From JAFDYH01 sp049840875 (GTDB lineage: Bacteria > Bacteroidota > Bacteroidia > Chitinophagales > Chitinophagaceae): 64,000 nt of DNA. The stretch's first letter is position 1, and the number at the start of each line of letters is the position of its first letter. Shown here one piece after another: positions 8,060 to 16,484 of the stretch. The DNA is taken from NCBI GenBank assembly GCA_049840875.1, contig JASGJE010000002.1, positions 476,865-540,864 on the forward strand, in the 5' to 3' direction. The translations under genes and the position numbers were made by a program. Below the pieces are notes generated by a model. It saw only the letters and a list, made by a program, of their open reading frames with translations. It was not told the DNA's origin and ran no database searches.

Positions 8060-9325
8060 ATGAAAAGTAACAGACAACCATTTCTTGTTGCACTTGTATT
8101 CCTGATATTCTTTGTCATTTCATTTTTGACCAACATCCTCGGGCCATTGGTACCCGATATTATTGACAGTTTTCACCTGAGCCTTGGTTTAGCAGGCTTT
8201 CTGCCATTCTCATTTTTTGTTGCCTATGGTATCATGTCAATCCCTGCCGGTATTCTAACCGAACGATATGGAGAAAAATTCGTGCTGATACTTTCATTTT
8301 TATTAGCGCTGGTGGGTGCAGTTACATTTGTATTTTTTACAAGTTTTGGTGTTGCTTTGTTCTCCCTGTTTATTATCGGCTTGGGAATGGCGATGCTGCA
8401 GGTAGTCATCAATCCATTGTTGCGCACTGCAGGTGGTGAAGAGCATTTTGCATTTAATTCTGTTTTGGCACAGGTATTTTTTGGCTTAGCCTCTTCTATT
8501 AGCCCATATCTGTATAGTTATCTTGTTCAGCATATACATACCGCTGACAGCAATTTGCTATTAAATACCCTAAATAAAGTAGTGCCAACTGACCTAAAAT
8601 GGGTCTCTCTCTATTGGATATTCGCAGTGGTGGTCGTGTTGATGGTTGTAGTTATTGCAATGATACGATTTCCCAAAGTCGAATTGCAGGAAGACGAAAA
8701 GATTGGAACGATGGCGAATTTCAGGGAGTTGCTGAAAAATAAATTTACATGGCTTTATTTTTTAGGCACGTTTACATACGTTGGCACAGAGCAAGGCATT
8801 TCCAATTGGATATCGAAATTCCTCCAGTTGTATCACAATAAAAGTCCTGAAACCGTAGGAGCATCTGCTGTTGCATGGTTTTGGGGATTGATGACACTCG
8901 GTTGCCTATTAGGCCTTGCCTTATTGAAGTTGTTTGACAGCCGGAAAATTTTAATGGTATTTACTGCCGGTGCAATGGTCAGTCTTACACTTGGATTGAT
9001 GGGTTCAGCATCAGTGGCAATAATTGCATTCCCAATATGCGGCTTCTTCGCATCAGTTATGTGGTCAATTGTTATATCGCTTGGTTTGAATTCTGTTGCA
9101 AACAATCACGGTACACTCGCGGGTATATTATGTACTGGTATAGTTGGCGGCGCTGTGGTGCCATTGGTAATTGGCACTCTTTCTGATGTTATCGGGCTAA
9201 AGGCCGCTATGCTGTTGATCTATCTTACCCTTGGCTATCTTTTCAGCATGGGAATTTGGGCAAAACCATTAGTTAATAACGCTGTTACAAAAAAATCTCT
9301 TTTCGATATTTTTAAATCAAGTTGA
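8060..9325 (+). CDS. MFS sugar permease, FucP/GluP-like
   Basis: A 421-residue major facilitator with about 12 hydrophobic segments. The N-terminal half shows FLTNILGPLVPDII in TM1, GIMSIPAGILTERYGEK as the loop 2-3 motif, and MLQVVINPLLRTAGGEE in TM4, the layout of the fucose/glucose-galactose:proton symporter branch. It would import the substrate of the surrounding enzymes across the inner membrane. It follows the epimerase gene by 39 bp and precedes the ROK kinase gene. Length is normal and there is no sign of damage. Confidence 0.9.
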   Translation: MKSNRQPFLVALVFLIFFVISFLTNILGPLVPDIIDSFHLSLGLAGFLPFSFFVAYGIMSIPAGILTERYGEKFVLILSFLLALVGAVTFVFFTSFGVALFSLFIIGLGMAMLQVVINPLLRTAGGEEHFAFNSVLAQVFFGLASSISPYLYSYLVQHIHTADSNLLLNTLNKVVPTDLKWVSLYWIFAVVVVLMVVVIAMIRFPKVELQEDEKIGTMANFRELLKNKFTWLYFLGTFTYVGTEQGISNWISKFLQLYHNKSPETVGASAVAWFWGLMTLGCLLGLALLKLFDSRKILMVFTAGAMVSLTLGLMGSASVAIIAFPICGFFASVMWSIVISLGLNSVANNHGTLAGILCTGIVGGAVVPLVIGTLSDVIGLKAAMLLIYLTLGYLFSMGIWAKPLVNNAVTKKSLFDIFKSS

Positions 9326-9349
9326 GATTCTGAATGATGAAAATGTAAC

Positions 9350-9396
9350 GCATATCTCCGTGTATCTTCGTGCCATTATGTCTCCGTGGTAAATTT
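9350..9396 (+). repeat. short intergenic word repeat (CCGTG type)
   Basis: The words CATATCTCCGTG, TATCTTCGTGCC and TATGTCTCCGTGG follow each other. The same flavour of sequence occurs at 28401-28461 and 42131-42234. It looks like part of a dispersed, non-coding repeat class of Bacteroidota. Confidence 0.4.
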
Positions 9397-9429
9397 ATTT
9401 TTTTAACGATTCTATTCTTCTAATTGTAA

Positions 9430-10281
9430 ATGGCAGTACAAAACATAATCGGTATTGATCTTGGTGCGACAAACGTACGTGGCGGTATCGTAAATGAAAG
9501 CAGCATATCGGGAATTATTTCCAGCCGCATTCATAGCAATGGATCAGCAGAAGAAGTAATGCAGGATATTTTCGATGTAGTTGACAAGTTAATAAATGAT
9601 TCGGTTGTTGCGATTGGTATCGGTGTGCCCAGTGTCGTGGATATTGAACAGGGCATTGTATATGATGTGCAATACATTCCATCGTGGAAAGAAGTACCAT
9701 TGAAAAAAAGACTTGAAGACAGATATAAAGTTCCGGTCTTTGTAAATAATGACGCCAATTGTTTTGCTCTTGGCGAATATTATTTTGGAAAGGGCAAGGG
9801 AAGCAATTCAATGATCGGCTTGACGTTGGGTACCGGAATTGGCGCAGGAATTATTATCAATAAGCACTTATACGCTGGCCCCAACTGTGGCGCAGGAGAG
9901 TTTGGAATGGTGGAATACCTCGATCATTGCTATGAGTATTATGGGTGCGGGCAATTTTTTCAAAATGTTTATCATACCGATGGCGAGATTGTTTATCAAC
10001 GGGCAGGCGATGGTGATCAGCAGGCAATCGACTGGTATGGAGAAATGGGAACACACCTCGGTAATGCAATAAAAACAATTCTTTATACCTACGATCCGTC
10101 ACTGATTGTTTTTGGAGGCTCTGTACGGTTTGCTTATCCGTATTTTCACGAAAATATGTGGAAGCGTATCCGCACGTTTGCATTCTCAAAATCATTAGAA
10201 AAACTGCGGATTGAATTATCTGACCTGGACAATAGTGGAATACTTGGAGCCGCTGCGCTGTATTATGATTCGCTGAAGTGA
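9430..10281 (+). CDS. ROK-family sugar kinase with altered zinc motif
   Basis: A 283-residue ROK protein. The ATP-binding motif DLGATNVRGG is at residues 10-19 and the catalytic Asp is D108 in NNDAN; the second phosphate loop is LTLGTGIGAG (131-140). In classical ROK kinases a Gly-His after GEIG plus three cysteines (CxCGxxGC) bind zinc. Here the matching positions read GEFGM (Met160 in place of His) and CYEYYGC (C167, C173, with Glu in place of the middle Cys), so the zinc site is incomplete. There is no N-terminal DNA-binding domain, so it is a kinase rather than a repressor. As the last gene of the run it probably phosphorylates the imported sugar or an oxidised intermediate, which the decarboxylase-like enzyme needs as a phosphate ester. 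Confidence 0.88.
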   Translation: MAVQNIIGIDLGATNVRGGIVNESSISGIISSRIHSNGSAEEVMQDIFDVVDKLINDSVVAIGIGVPSVVDIEQGIVYDVQYIPSWKEVPLKKRLEDRYKVPVFVNNDANCFALGEYYFGKGKGSNSMIGLTLGTGIGAGIIINKHLYAGPNCGAGEFGMVEYLDHCYEYYGCGQFFQNVYHTDGEIVYQRAGDGDQQAIDWYGEMGTHLGNAIKTILYTYDPSLIVFGGSVRFAYPYFHENMWKRIRTFAFSKSLEKLRIELSDLDNSGILGAAALYYDSLK

Positions 10282-10505
10282 TTTCATACTAGCTACAATA
10301 CTTTGTGTTGAAAATACCACATAAAGTTTTTTGGTTTCGCATTTTCTACGGAATGAAACTTTATTAACCTTGCGACATAGCCAATTTACAATCTCCGATA
10401 TTTTTTTGCATACTGGCTTTATTGTGACTACAGCATAAGACGGATAAACAAAAATCGCTACTATTGTTGTCGCTTAACGATTACTTTCACGTTGCGCTCT
10501 TTCGT

Positions 10506-11777
10506 ATGAATAGAAAATCAGTGTTGTATCTTTTAATAATCGGTCACCTCAGTATTTACTGTTCTGCACAGCAGGAACAACCGGATACATCGTATCTGCT
10601 ACCGGATGTATTGATGATGCAATCCGGAAAAAAAGTGAATAACAAATCAGATTGGGAAAAAGCACGACGAGCCGAAATAATAAACCTGTTCGCAAAAAAT
10701 GTGCAGGGTAAAACGCCTGTGAAAAAAGTACGGCTCCGATTTCAAACAACATCGGTTAATCATACTGCGCTGAATGGAATAGCTACGCGTAAAGAAGTGC
10801 GGGTTTATTTTTCTGAATCGGAAAAATATTACATGGACATCCTGGTTTACATTCCTAATAAACGGGTTGGCCCTTCACCTTTATTTCTCGGATTAAATTT
10901 CTCCGGTAACCAGGCGGTTAATGCAGATACAGGCATTACACTTTCCAAAAGATGGATTACATACGGTAAAGAGCCTGCATACAAGAATCATTTTGCAACG
11001 AATGCTTCACGAGGCATAGATGGGGATGAGTGGCCTGTGGAGCAGATTCTTGCGGCTGGTTATGGATTGGCTACAATTTATTACGGTGATCTGCAAATTG
11101 ACAGCGTTAATAGCGTGAATGCCGGCATCGCACCATTATTTTATACAAAAGGACAAACGAAACCTGCACCGGATGAATGGGGCGCTATCGGTGTATGGGC
11201 ATGGGGACTTAGCCGCGCAATGGATTATATAGAAACTGATAAAGATCTCGACGCAAAAAGAGTGGCGGTGATTGGTCATTCACGATTAGGAAAAACGGCA
11301 TTGTGGGCGGGGGCACAGGATAAACGTTTTGCGTTAGTCATCTCAAATGATTCCGGGGAAGGCGGCGCGGCAATTACACGGAGGAAGTACGGAGAAACGA
11401 TCGAGCTGATCAATAAAGCATTTCCTCATTGGTTTTGCGATAATTTTAAATTGTATAACAACAAGGAAAATGAATTGCCTGTAGATTTTCATGAGCTGAT
11501 TTGTTTAATTGCACCAAGGCCGGTGTATGTTGCAAGCGCAAGCGAAGATCAATGGGCAGACCCAACTGGAGAATACCTTTCTGCATATCATGCCTCTGAA
11601 GTTTATGCATTGTATGGATTGATAGGTTTGACGAACCCGCAACCTCCCGGTGAAAATTCACCCGTTGGAGATGGATTTATCGGTTACCATATGCGTAAAG
11701 GCGAGCATGCATTAACCCCTTATGATTGGACACAATACCTTCATTTCGCGGATAGGTTTCTTAAAGCGAAGAAATGA
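10506..11777 (+). CDS. glucuronoyl methylesterase-like carbohydrate esterase (CE15), exported
   Basis: The start at 10506 gives a signal peptide (KSVLYLLIIGHLSIYCSAQ); an in-frame start 14 codons earlier would put polar residues before it. The 423-residue protein has an alpha/beta-hydrolase fold with the CE15-like nucleophile motif GHSRLGK (Ser259), DSGEGGA after the next strand (the usual acid Glu position), SEDQWADP (about 346-353) and the catalytic His in RKGEH (His401). CE15 enzymes split the ester between lignin alcohols and 4-O-methyl-glucuronate of xylan. Many bacterial members carry this motif. The protein probably acts in the periplasm or at the cell surface. It lies just downstream of the catabolic run, which may use the freed uronic acid; this link is inference. 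Confidence 0.88.
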   Translation: MNRKSVLYLLIIGHLSIYCSAQQEQPDTSYLLPDVLMMQSGKKVNNKSDWEKARRAEIINLFAKNVQGKTPVKKVRLRFQTTSVNHTALNGIATRKEVRVYFSESEKYYMDILVYIPNKRVGPSPLFLGLNFSGNQAVNADTGITLSKRWITYGKEPAYKNHFATNASRGIDGDEWPVEQILAAGYGLATIYYGDLQIDSVNSVNAGIAPLFYTKGQTKPAPDEWGAIGVWAWGLSRAMDYIETDKDLDAKRVAVIGHSRLGKTALWAGAQDKRFALVISNDSGEGGAAITRRKYGETIELINKAFPHWFCDNFKLYNNKENELPVDFHELICLIAPRPVYVASASEDQWADPTGEYLSAYHASEVYALYGLIGLTNPQPPGENSPVGDGFIGYHMRKGEHALTPYDWTQYLHFADRFLKAKK

Positions 11778-11864
11778 TGCTGGTATTCTTCAAAGCATAA
11801 TTTCCCCTCTGTTCATTTTATTATTTGGCCGGTCGTTATTTACAAAGAGTAGCACAACGAAAAC

Positions 11865-11883
11865 TGCCGGCATAGCGCCGGCA
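11865..11883. terminator. GC-rich stem-loop between convergent genes
   Basis: TGCCGGC, loop ATAGC, GCCGGCA: a perfect 7-bp stem 87 bases after the esterase stop codon, followed by ATTTCAATAAATT. It may act as a transcription terminator for the plus strand, although the T tract is poor. Confidence 0.45.
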
Positions 11884-11914
11884 ATTTCAATAAATTATTA
11901 AGGACGAACGGTAC

Positions 11915-12000
11915 AGGATATTGGAATAAAACAGGTTCAGGATACTGGATTGAAAACGGATCAGGATATTGGAAAGAAAAAGAAGTTGACTGATATTGGA
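11915..12000 (+). repeat. 24-bp tandem repeat with coding-like character
   Basis: Three consecutive units begin AGGATATTGGA (11915), AGGATACTGGA (11939) and AGGATATTGGA (11963), and a fourth partial unit TGATATTGGA lies at 11991. The unit length is 24, a multiple of three. In the frame starting at 11916 it reads GYWNKTGS, GYWIENGS, GYWKEKEVD, then stop; the frame is open back to a TAG at 11850 but has no ATG. It may be the relic of a repeat protein or a non-coding satellite. Confidence 0.6.
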
Positions 12001-12048
12001 TTTTTGGTTTTTACAAAGGATAGCCACGGTTTTTCAGTGATATTGGAC

Positions 12049-12075
12049 TGATTGATATAAGTTGTATATCAATCA
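12049..12075. repeat. perfect 11-bp inverted repeat
   Basis: TGATTGATATA (12049-12059), loop AGTTG, TATATCAATCA (12065-12075). AT-rich and without a T tract, so not a typical terminator. It lies about 130 bases past the stop of the next minus-strand gene and may be an operator-like or processing structure. Confidence 0.5.
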
Positions 12076-12205
12076 ACTTCTGAGACAAAAGTAGAGTGCG
12101 GCTTACTGTTTGCATAGAGCAAATCATCTCTTTTTATATGTTTATTTACTTTGATTTTATAAGTGTATTTACGTATTTAACTTATAAGTGATTGCCATTC
12201 ATAGG

Positions 12206-13546
12206 CTATAGCTTAAATACACTATAAGGGCAACTAACGGTGGCGAGATAAAGAGGATTTTGCTCATAGCCCGGAGCGTGAAAACATTCAAACGGAGCGC
12301 CGGAACCAGCGCCATTCCTGAAATCGTTTTTCTTCAAATCACTGATATATTCCTTTGCAAGCTGTCGCGCAAGGGTGAGATTGGTTTTAGCTATTGCAAA
12401 ACAAACCCACCCGGTCGCTGTACCCCAGTAAGCTCCATTCTGGTAACTGTTTTTTGCGACCGAGGTTTTTTCCCATGCTGTTGTGCTGTCGTAATCATCG
12501 ATGGTAAGAACATGGCGTATGTTTCCATTATACGATAACAAACCTTTGGAATAAGATTCAGCAAGAAATCCGGATGCCGTCGTTTGTGCATCGCCGCTAA
12601 GTATGTTATAATATACGGCAAGTGCTGTAGCCCACACATCCGGCTGCCTGCTTTTGCCTGTTGATGCGAGAAGCATGCCCCTGCTATCTGAAAACAAAGC
12701 AGGAATAGCATTCTTTATTTTGTCCGCAATGTTTTTGTAAAGGATTGCCTTGTTTTTTTGATTGATTTTTGAAAACAATATACTCAACTCAACAGCCGCT
12801 TTATATTTAAGAATAGAAGTAAAACACAAATCACCAGTGATCGTGATGGCATCACGAAATCCAAAGTCAACACCACGGATTTCATCGGTAGTATAAACGA
12901 TTTGATTGCTCTCATGTGATGGTGGAACGTTGAAAGCAATCTCCAGTCTGTCAATTAGTTTAATGCCGTTTATTTGTTGAAGCAAAATGCTGTTTTCTCC
13001 TTTTGCTTTTATATAGAAGAAAGCCATGTGTATAAAGAAGAACTGATCATCGTATGGCGGTGTAATACCGTATTCTTTATTTCCTTGTTCATAATAATCA
13101 TAAGTGCCGGGAAAATAAATAGGCTTCTGGTCATCGATGCGGATATGATCTGCAATTGCACCGACCGGAACTGTACTGCCGTTCTTTGTTTGCCATGTCT
13201 GATCGCATTGAGTAGATGCTGTCAGCAACAACATATGCTTTTGTTCGGCAATTGAGATCATACCTGTTTCAAGCGACATCGCATAATCCCTTATCCAGAA
13301 GGATGGATAACAATCACGGCCTCCCGGTCTGATCAAAATACCGTCTGTATTATTTGGTCCGAAATCGGCTGAGATTTTTTTCCCAGGGTAAACTCTCGAA
13401 CTGTCAAGAACCTCTCTTGTCATTTTTTCGAGATAGCTTAAATCGCTTTTCGATAAAAGCCTTTCTTCCTGTGCATTTACATGGAATGTGATGGATGATA
13501 AAACCATCAACGACGCCAAAACACCTGTTATATTTGTAAAGCGCAT
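12206..13546 (-). CDS. exported six-hairpin (alpha/alpha)6 glycosidase-like protein
   Basis: A 446-residue protein with a signal peptide ending near VNAQ (residue 26). The sequence shows motifs common in alpha/alpha six-hairpin glycosidases: DCYPSFWIRDYAMSLETG (about 78-95), TPPYDDQFFFIHMAFFYIK, TGKSRQPDVWATALAV and NSYQNGAYWGTATGWVCFAI, with acidic residues at the places where catalytic acids are usual. I cannot assign a GH family. It follows the inositol dehydrogenase-like gene by 39 bp on the same strand, so the two are likely co-transcribed. A role in trimming a plant or microbial glycoside is inference. Confidence 0.75.
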   Translation of the reverse strand: MRFTNITGVLASLMVLSSITFHVNAQEERLLSKSDLSYLEKMTREVLDSSRVYPGKKISADFGPNNTDGILIRPGGRDCYPSFWIRDYAMSLETGMISIAEQKHMLLLTASTQCDQTWQTKNGSTVPVGAIADHIRIDDQKPIYFPGTYDYYEQGNKEYGITPPYDDQFFFIHMAFFYIKAKGENSILLQQINGIKLIDRLEIAFNVPPSHESNQIVYTTDEIRGVDFGFRDAITITGDLCFTSILKYKAAVELSILFSKINQKNKAILYKNIADKIKNAIPALFSDSRGMLLASTGKSRQPDVWATALAVYYNILSGDAQTTASGFLAESYSKGLLSYNGNIRHVLTIDDYDSTTAWEKTSVAKNSYQNGAYWGTATGWVCFAIAKTNLTLARQLAKEYISDLKKNDFRNGAGSGAPFECFHAPGYEQNPLYLATVSCPYSVFKL

Positions 13547-13585
13547 CCGATGATAATTAAATCAGAAATACAGTTTGTTGAATTG

Positions 13586-14599
13586 TTACGTTGTGGCTAT
13601 CTCATCCATCTTCACCGGCCTGTTTTGTTTTACAGATAACTTTGCTGCTATCGCAATACGTACCGCCTTTAAACCATCAGCAACGCCTACCGGTATTGGC
13701 TTATCATTTACAAGTGCGTCTACAAAGAGTTTCATTTCTTCCCTGTAAGAATTTGCATAACGGTCCATAAAAAAATCAAGCGGTAATGAATGTTGTATAC
13801 CTTGCTGGTTATACAGAACCGTTTGATGATGCAGATTGTTTTGGACCTGCAGCATTGCTTTATCGCCAAATACCTCCAACCGCTGGTCATATCCATAAAT
13901 TGCTTTCCGGCTGTTATCGATTACAGCATAACTGCCATCATCAAACGTAAGTGTAGTGACAGCGGTATCAATGTCGTCAAACTGCTTTACGATCTCATCT
14001 ACCCGCACAGCTCCTTTTGAATATACTTCCACTACTTCTTTACCGGTAATATACCTTGCCATATCAAAATCGTGAATGACCATATCGAGGAATAAACCAC
14101 CGGATGTTTTTAAGAAATCAGCGGAAGGAAGCCCCGGATCGCGGCTTGTTATTTTTACAACCTGTATGTTGCCAACCTTACCATCAGCAACTAAATTCTT
14201 CGCATGCCGCATGTCCGGATCAAATCTGCGGTTAAACGCCAGCATCACTTTCACTGGTGATTGCTGTACCAACCGGGTGACGGCAATTGTTTTTTCTAAT
14301 GAAAGATCTATCGGCTTCTCACAAAAAACATGTTTTCCCTCAGCAATACAAAGTTCAAGCAATTCAGCATGGGTGCTGGTTGATGTACAGATCAATACGG
14401 CATCAACGCCGGGATATCGTATGGCGTCTGCCGGATTATTTGAATAAAAGATGTCGCCATACTCGTTTGCAAATTGTTCTTTTGTTCGTCGCGCAGATAC
14501 GGCGACGATTTCTGCTTCAGGAATATGATGGCGGATTGTATCGAAATGAATCTTTCCGATGCGGCCAATGCCTAACAGGGCCAATTTTATTTTCTTCAT
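13586..14599 (-). CDS. iolG: Gfo/Idh/MocA oxidoreductase, inositol 2-dehydrogenase-like
   Basis: A 337-residue NAD-dependent oxidoreductase. The Rossmann motif LGIGRIGKIH is at 9-18, the catalytic lysine is in CEKPID (K95), and Asp172 and His176 in FLDMVIHDFDM match the Asp and His of the IolG catalytic triad. IolG oxidises myo-inositol to 2-keto-inositol (scyllo-inosose). Here it precedes an exported glycosidase-like gene rather than other iol genes, so the substrate could be another cyclitol or a sugar. A sugar phosphate isomerase/epimerase of the IolE type lies in the opposite-strand run at 7124. The symbol is given by sequence resemblance only. Confidence 0.8.
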   Translation of the reverse strand: MKKIKLALLGIGRIGKIHFDTIRHHIPEAEIVAVSARRTKEQFANEYGDIFYSNNPADAIRYPGVDAVLICTSTSTHAELLELCIAEGKHVFCEKPIDLSLEKTIAVTRLVQQSPVKVMLAFNRRFDPDMRHAKNLVADGKVGNIQVVKITSRDPGLPSADFLKTSGGLFLDMVIHDFDMARYITGKEVVEVYSKGAVRVDEIVKQFDDIDTAVTTLTFDDGSYAVIDNSRKAIYGYDQRLEVFGDKAMLQVQNNLHHQTVLYNQQGIQHSLPLDFFMDRYANSYREEMKLFVDALVNDKPIPVGVADGLKAVRIAIAAKLSVKQNRPVKMDEIATT

Positions 14600-14760
14600 G
14601 TTACAATTTCTGGTTAAAGGCGAGGATTAAAAAGAAAATTGTTTTACTGTATATAAAAATAGCAGGTATTTATATCCCTCCTGTACTGTTCTATTACTTT
14701 ACGCTAACATTTAGCGACGAACCATACTTGGCAAGAAATTAATTTCACATTATAGCGATG

Positions 14761-15852
14761 CTATCTTGTTGAAGCTTGCTTGCGTTTATTGTTCAGCCAT
14801 TTTCTCACGGGTATATCATAAAAATGCATCACGAGATAAGCTGTAATCACCAATAAAATGATTCCCGGAACAATGATGTAAGGCAATTCGCTGACCGGTG
14901 GTTTTTTGTTGGTATAATAGTTCCCGTAAATCCATATAGCGGCATAATGCGTCATATAAAGCGGGTAGGATATATTACCGAAGAATCTGCATATCTTTTT
15001 CCATTGAGGAGATATGCCTGAGCCTGCTCCGAGCGAAATGATCAATGGAAAATAAAAGAGCACCACCATTGCTTCCATCAACCAACTCCATGCTGCGCCC
15101 GGAAATATAAATACACAAAACAATAAAACGGAAAGACCAATAAATCCCAACCTGTTTTTAATAATCCAGTTTGACCGGTAAACAAGCAGGCCGGCTAAAA
15201 ATGAATAACCAACACGTACACCACCGTCCCAGAAATTATCTTTCGACCATCCACCTAAAAGATTGCCTGCACGGTGACTAACCAGGCATATGCCAACAGC
15301 GGCAATGATTGCTAAGATGGCGAGTATACGACGATGAAGCCTGCATAAAATAAAAGCGTAAAACACATTGGCAACATATTCCCAGAATAGCGACCAGGAT
15401 GGTGCATTGAGACCAAAAAGGTTGAACGCACGATTTTCCATAATGGGTAACGGAATAAGAAAAACAGAACAGGTAAATAATAAAATAATTTTACCGGCAC
15501 TATATGAAATCGGTGCCGCGAACGGGTCAACAAGAAATGCCACTAAACCAAGTGCTGATCCCAACATCACTAACGGATGCAATCGTATCAGTCTTGACTT
15601 AAAAAATTCTTTAACGCCCATTTTTCCGATACGATTATCATACGCATATCCTGTAACAAAACCGGATAAACAGAAAAAGAAATCTACAGCTAAAAATCCG
15701 TGACCAATGAAGTTTTGCTTCGGGTCAGTATACACCCATTCCATAAAATGAAAGATGACAACAGCAAATGCTGCGATACCTCTTAGCCCATCAAGAATTT
15801 CGAAATGTTGTTTTGTAGTCGCATCAACATACCGGGGATTTTTTTCATTCAT
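14761..15852 (-). CDS. acyltransferase 3 family membrane protein (OafA/YrhL type)
   Basis: A 363-residue integral membrane protein with about ten hydrophobic segments. It opens with the family signature LDGLRGIAAFAVVIFHF, holding the conserved histidine, followed by AVDFFFCLSGFVTGYAY and the arginine-rich SRLIRLHPLVMLG motif. Members transfer acetyl or other acyl groups to cell-surface glycans, exopolysaccharides or antibiotics at the inner membrane. No polysaccharide-synthesis cluster is nearby, so the acceptor is unknown. Confidence 0.88.
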   Translation of the reverse strand: MNEKNPRYVDATTKQHFEILDGLRGIAAFAVVIFHFMEWVYTDPKQNFIGHGFLAVDFFFCLSGFVTGYAYDNRIGKMGVKEFFKSRLIRLHPLVMLGSALGLVAFLVDPFAAPISYSAGKIILLFTCSVFLIPLPIMENRAFNLFGLNAPSWSLFWEYVANVFYAFILCRLHRRILAILAIIAAVGICLVSHRAGNLLGGWSKDNFWDGGVRVGYSFLAGLLVYRSNWIIKNRLGFIGLSVLLFCVFIFPGAAWSWLMEAMVVLFYFPLIISLGAGSGISPQWKKICRFFGNISYPLYMTHYAAIWIYGNYYTNKKPPVSELPYIIVPGIILLVITAYLVMHFYDIPVRKWLNNKRKQASTR

Positions 15853-15944
15853 AGTGTCAGCTTCATCATTGATCTTTTAATGACCGGCGCATCGATATCC
15901 AATGCTGTTTTATATAGAGGAAGGTCAACAATAATAGTCTTTCT

Positions 15945-16373
15945 TTAAATTGGCAAAACCAGGTTATCATTATCATCAAAACTCCAGAACGGATTATAGG
16001 CAACTTCAAATAAGTGCCCGTCAGGATCTTTAAAATAACCGCTGTAGCCACCCCAGAAAACCTTCTGAGCAGGTTTGATAATTGTTGCGCCAAGCTTTGC
16101 GACTTCATCTAAAACATTATCTACTTCCTGTTCTGATTTTGCATTGTATGCGATAGCAATGCCCGAAAAGCCACTGCCATTTTCATTGACTGTTGCATCA
16201 TCTGCCAGCAGTTTTCTTGGATAGATGCTGAAAACAATTCCTCCAAGCGGAAAAAAAGCAATATCGTCCTGGCTGGCGGAAGATTTTTTCCAACCAAGCC
16301 CTTTCTCGTAAAAATCAAGTGCTTTAGTAAAATCGTTGACGCCTAAAGTTATCAGGCTGAGCTTTTGTCGCAT
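15945..16373 (-). CDS. VOC-family protein (glyoxalase/bleomycin-resistance fold)
   Basis: A 142-residue protein with two beta-alpha-beta-beta-beta halves: LSLITLGVNDFTKALDFYEK at the N-terminus and WGGYSGYFKDPDGHLFEVAY at the C-terminus, the latter being the usual VOC ending with a metal-ligand type Glu. Such proteins act as lyases, dioxygenases or binding proteins; the precise role cannot be assigned. Start 16373 gives the normal length. Confidence 0.85.
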   Translation of the reverse strand: MRQKLSLITLGVNDFTKALDFYEKGLGWKKSSASQDDIAFFPLGGIVFSIYPRKLLADDATVNENGSGFSGIAIAYNAKSEQEVDNVLDEVAKLGATIIKPAQKVFWGGYSGYFKDPDGHLFEVAYNPFWSFDDNDNLVLPI

Positions 16374-16484
16374 CGTTTTGTTTTTTGTAATAATGAGGAG
16401 ATCTCTGCCAATTTAAAAGATTGTTTTCAATTTTCTTCTACCGCAGAAGTAATTTATACAACGATAAGGACAAATGATAATGAC

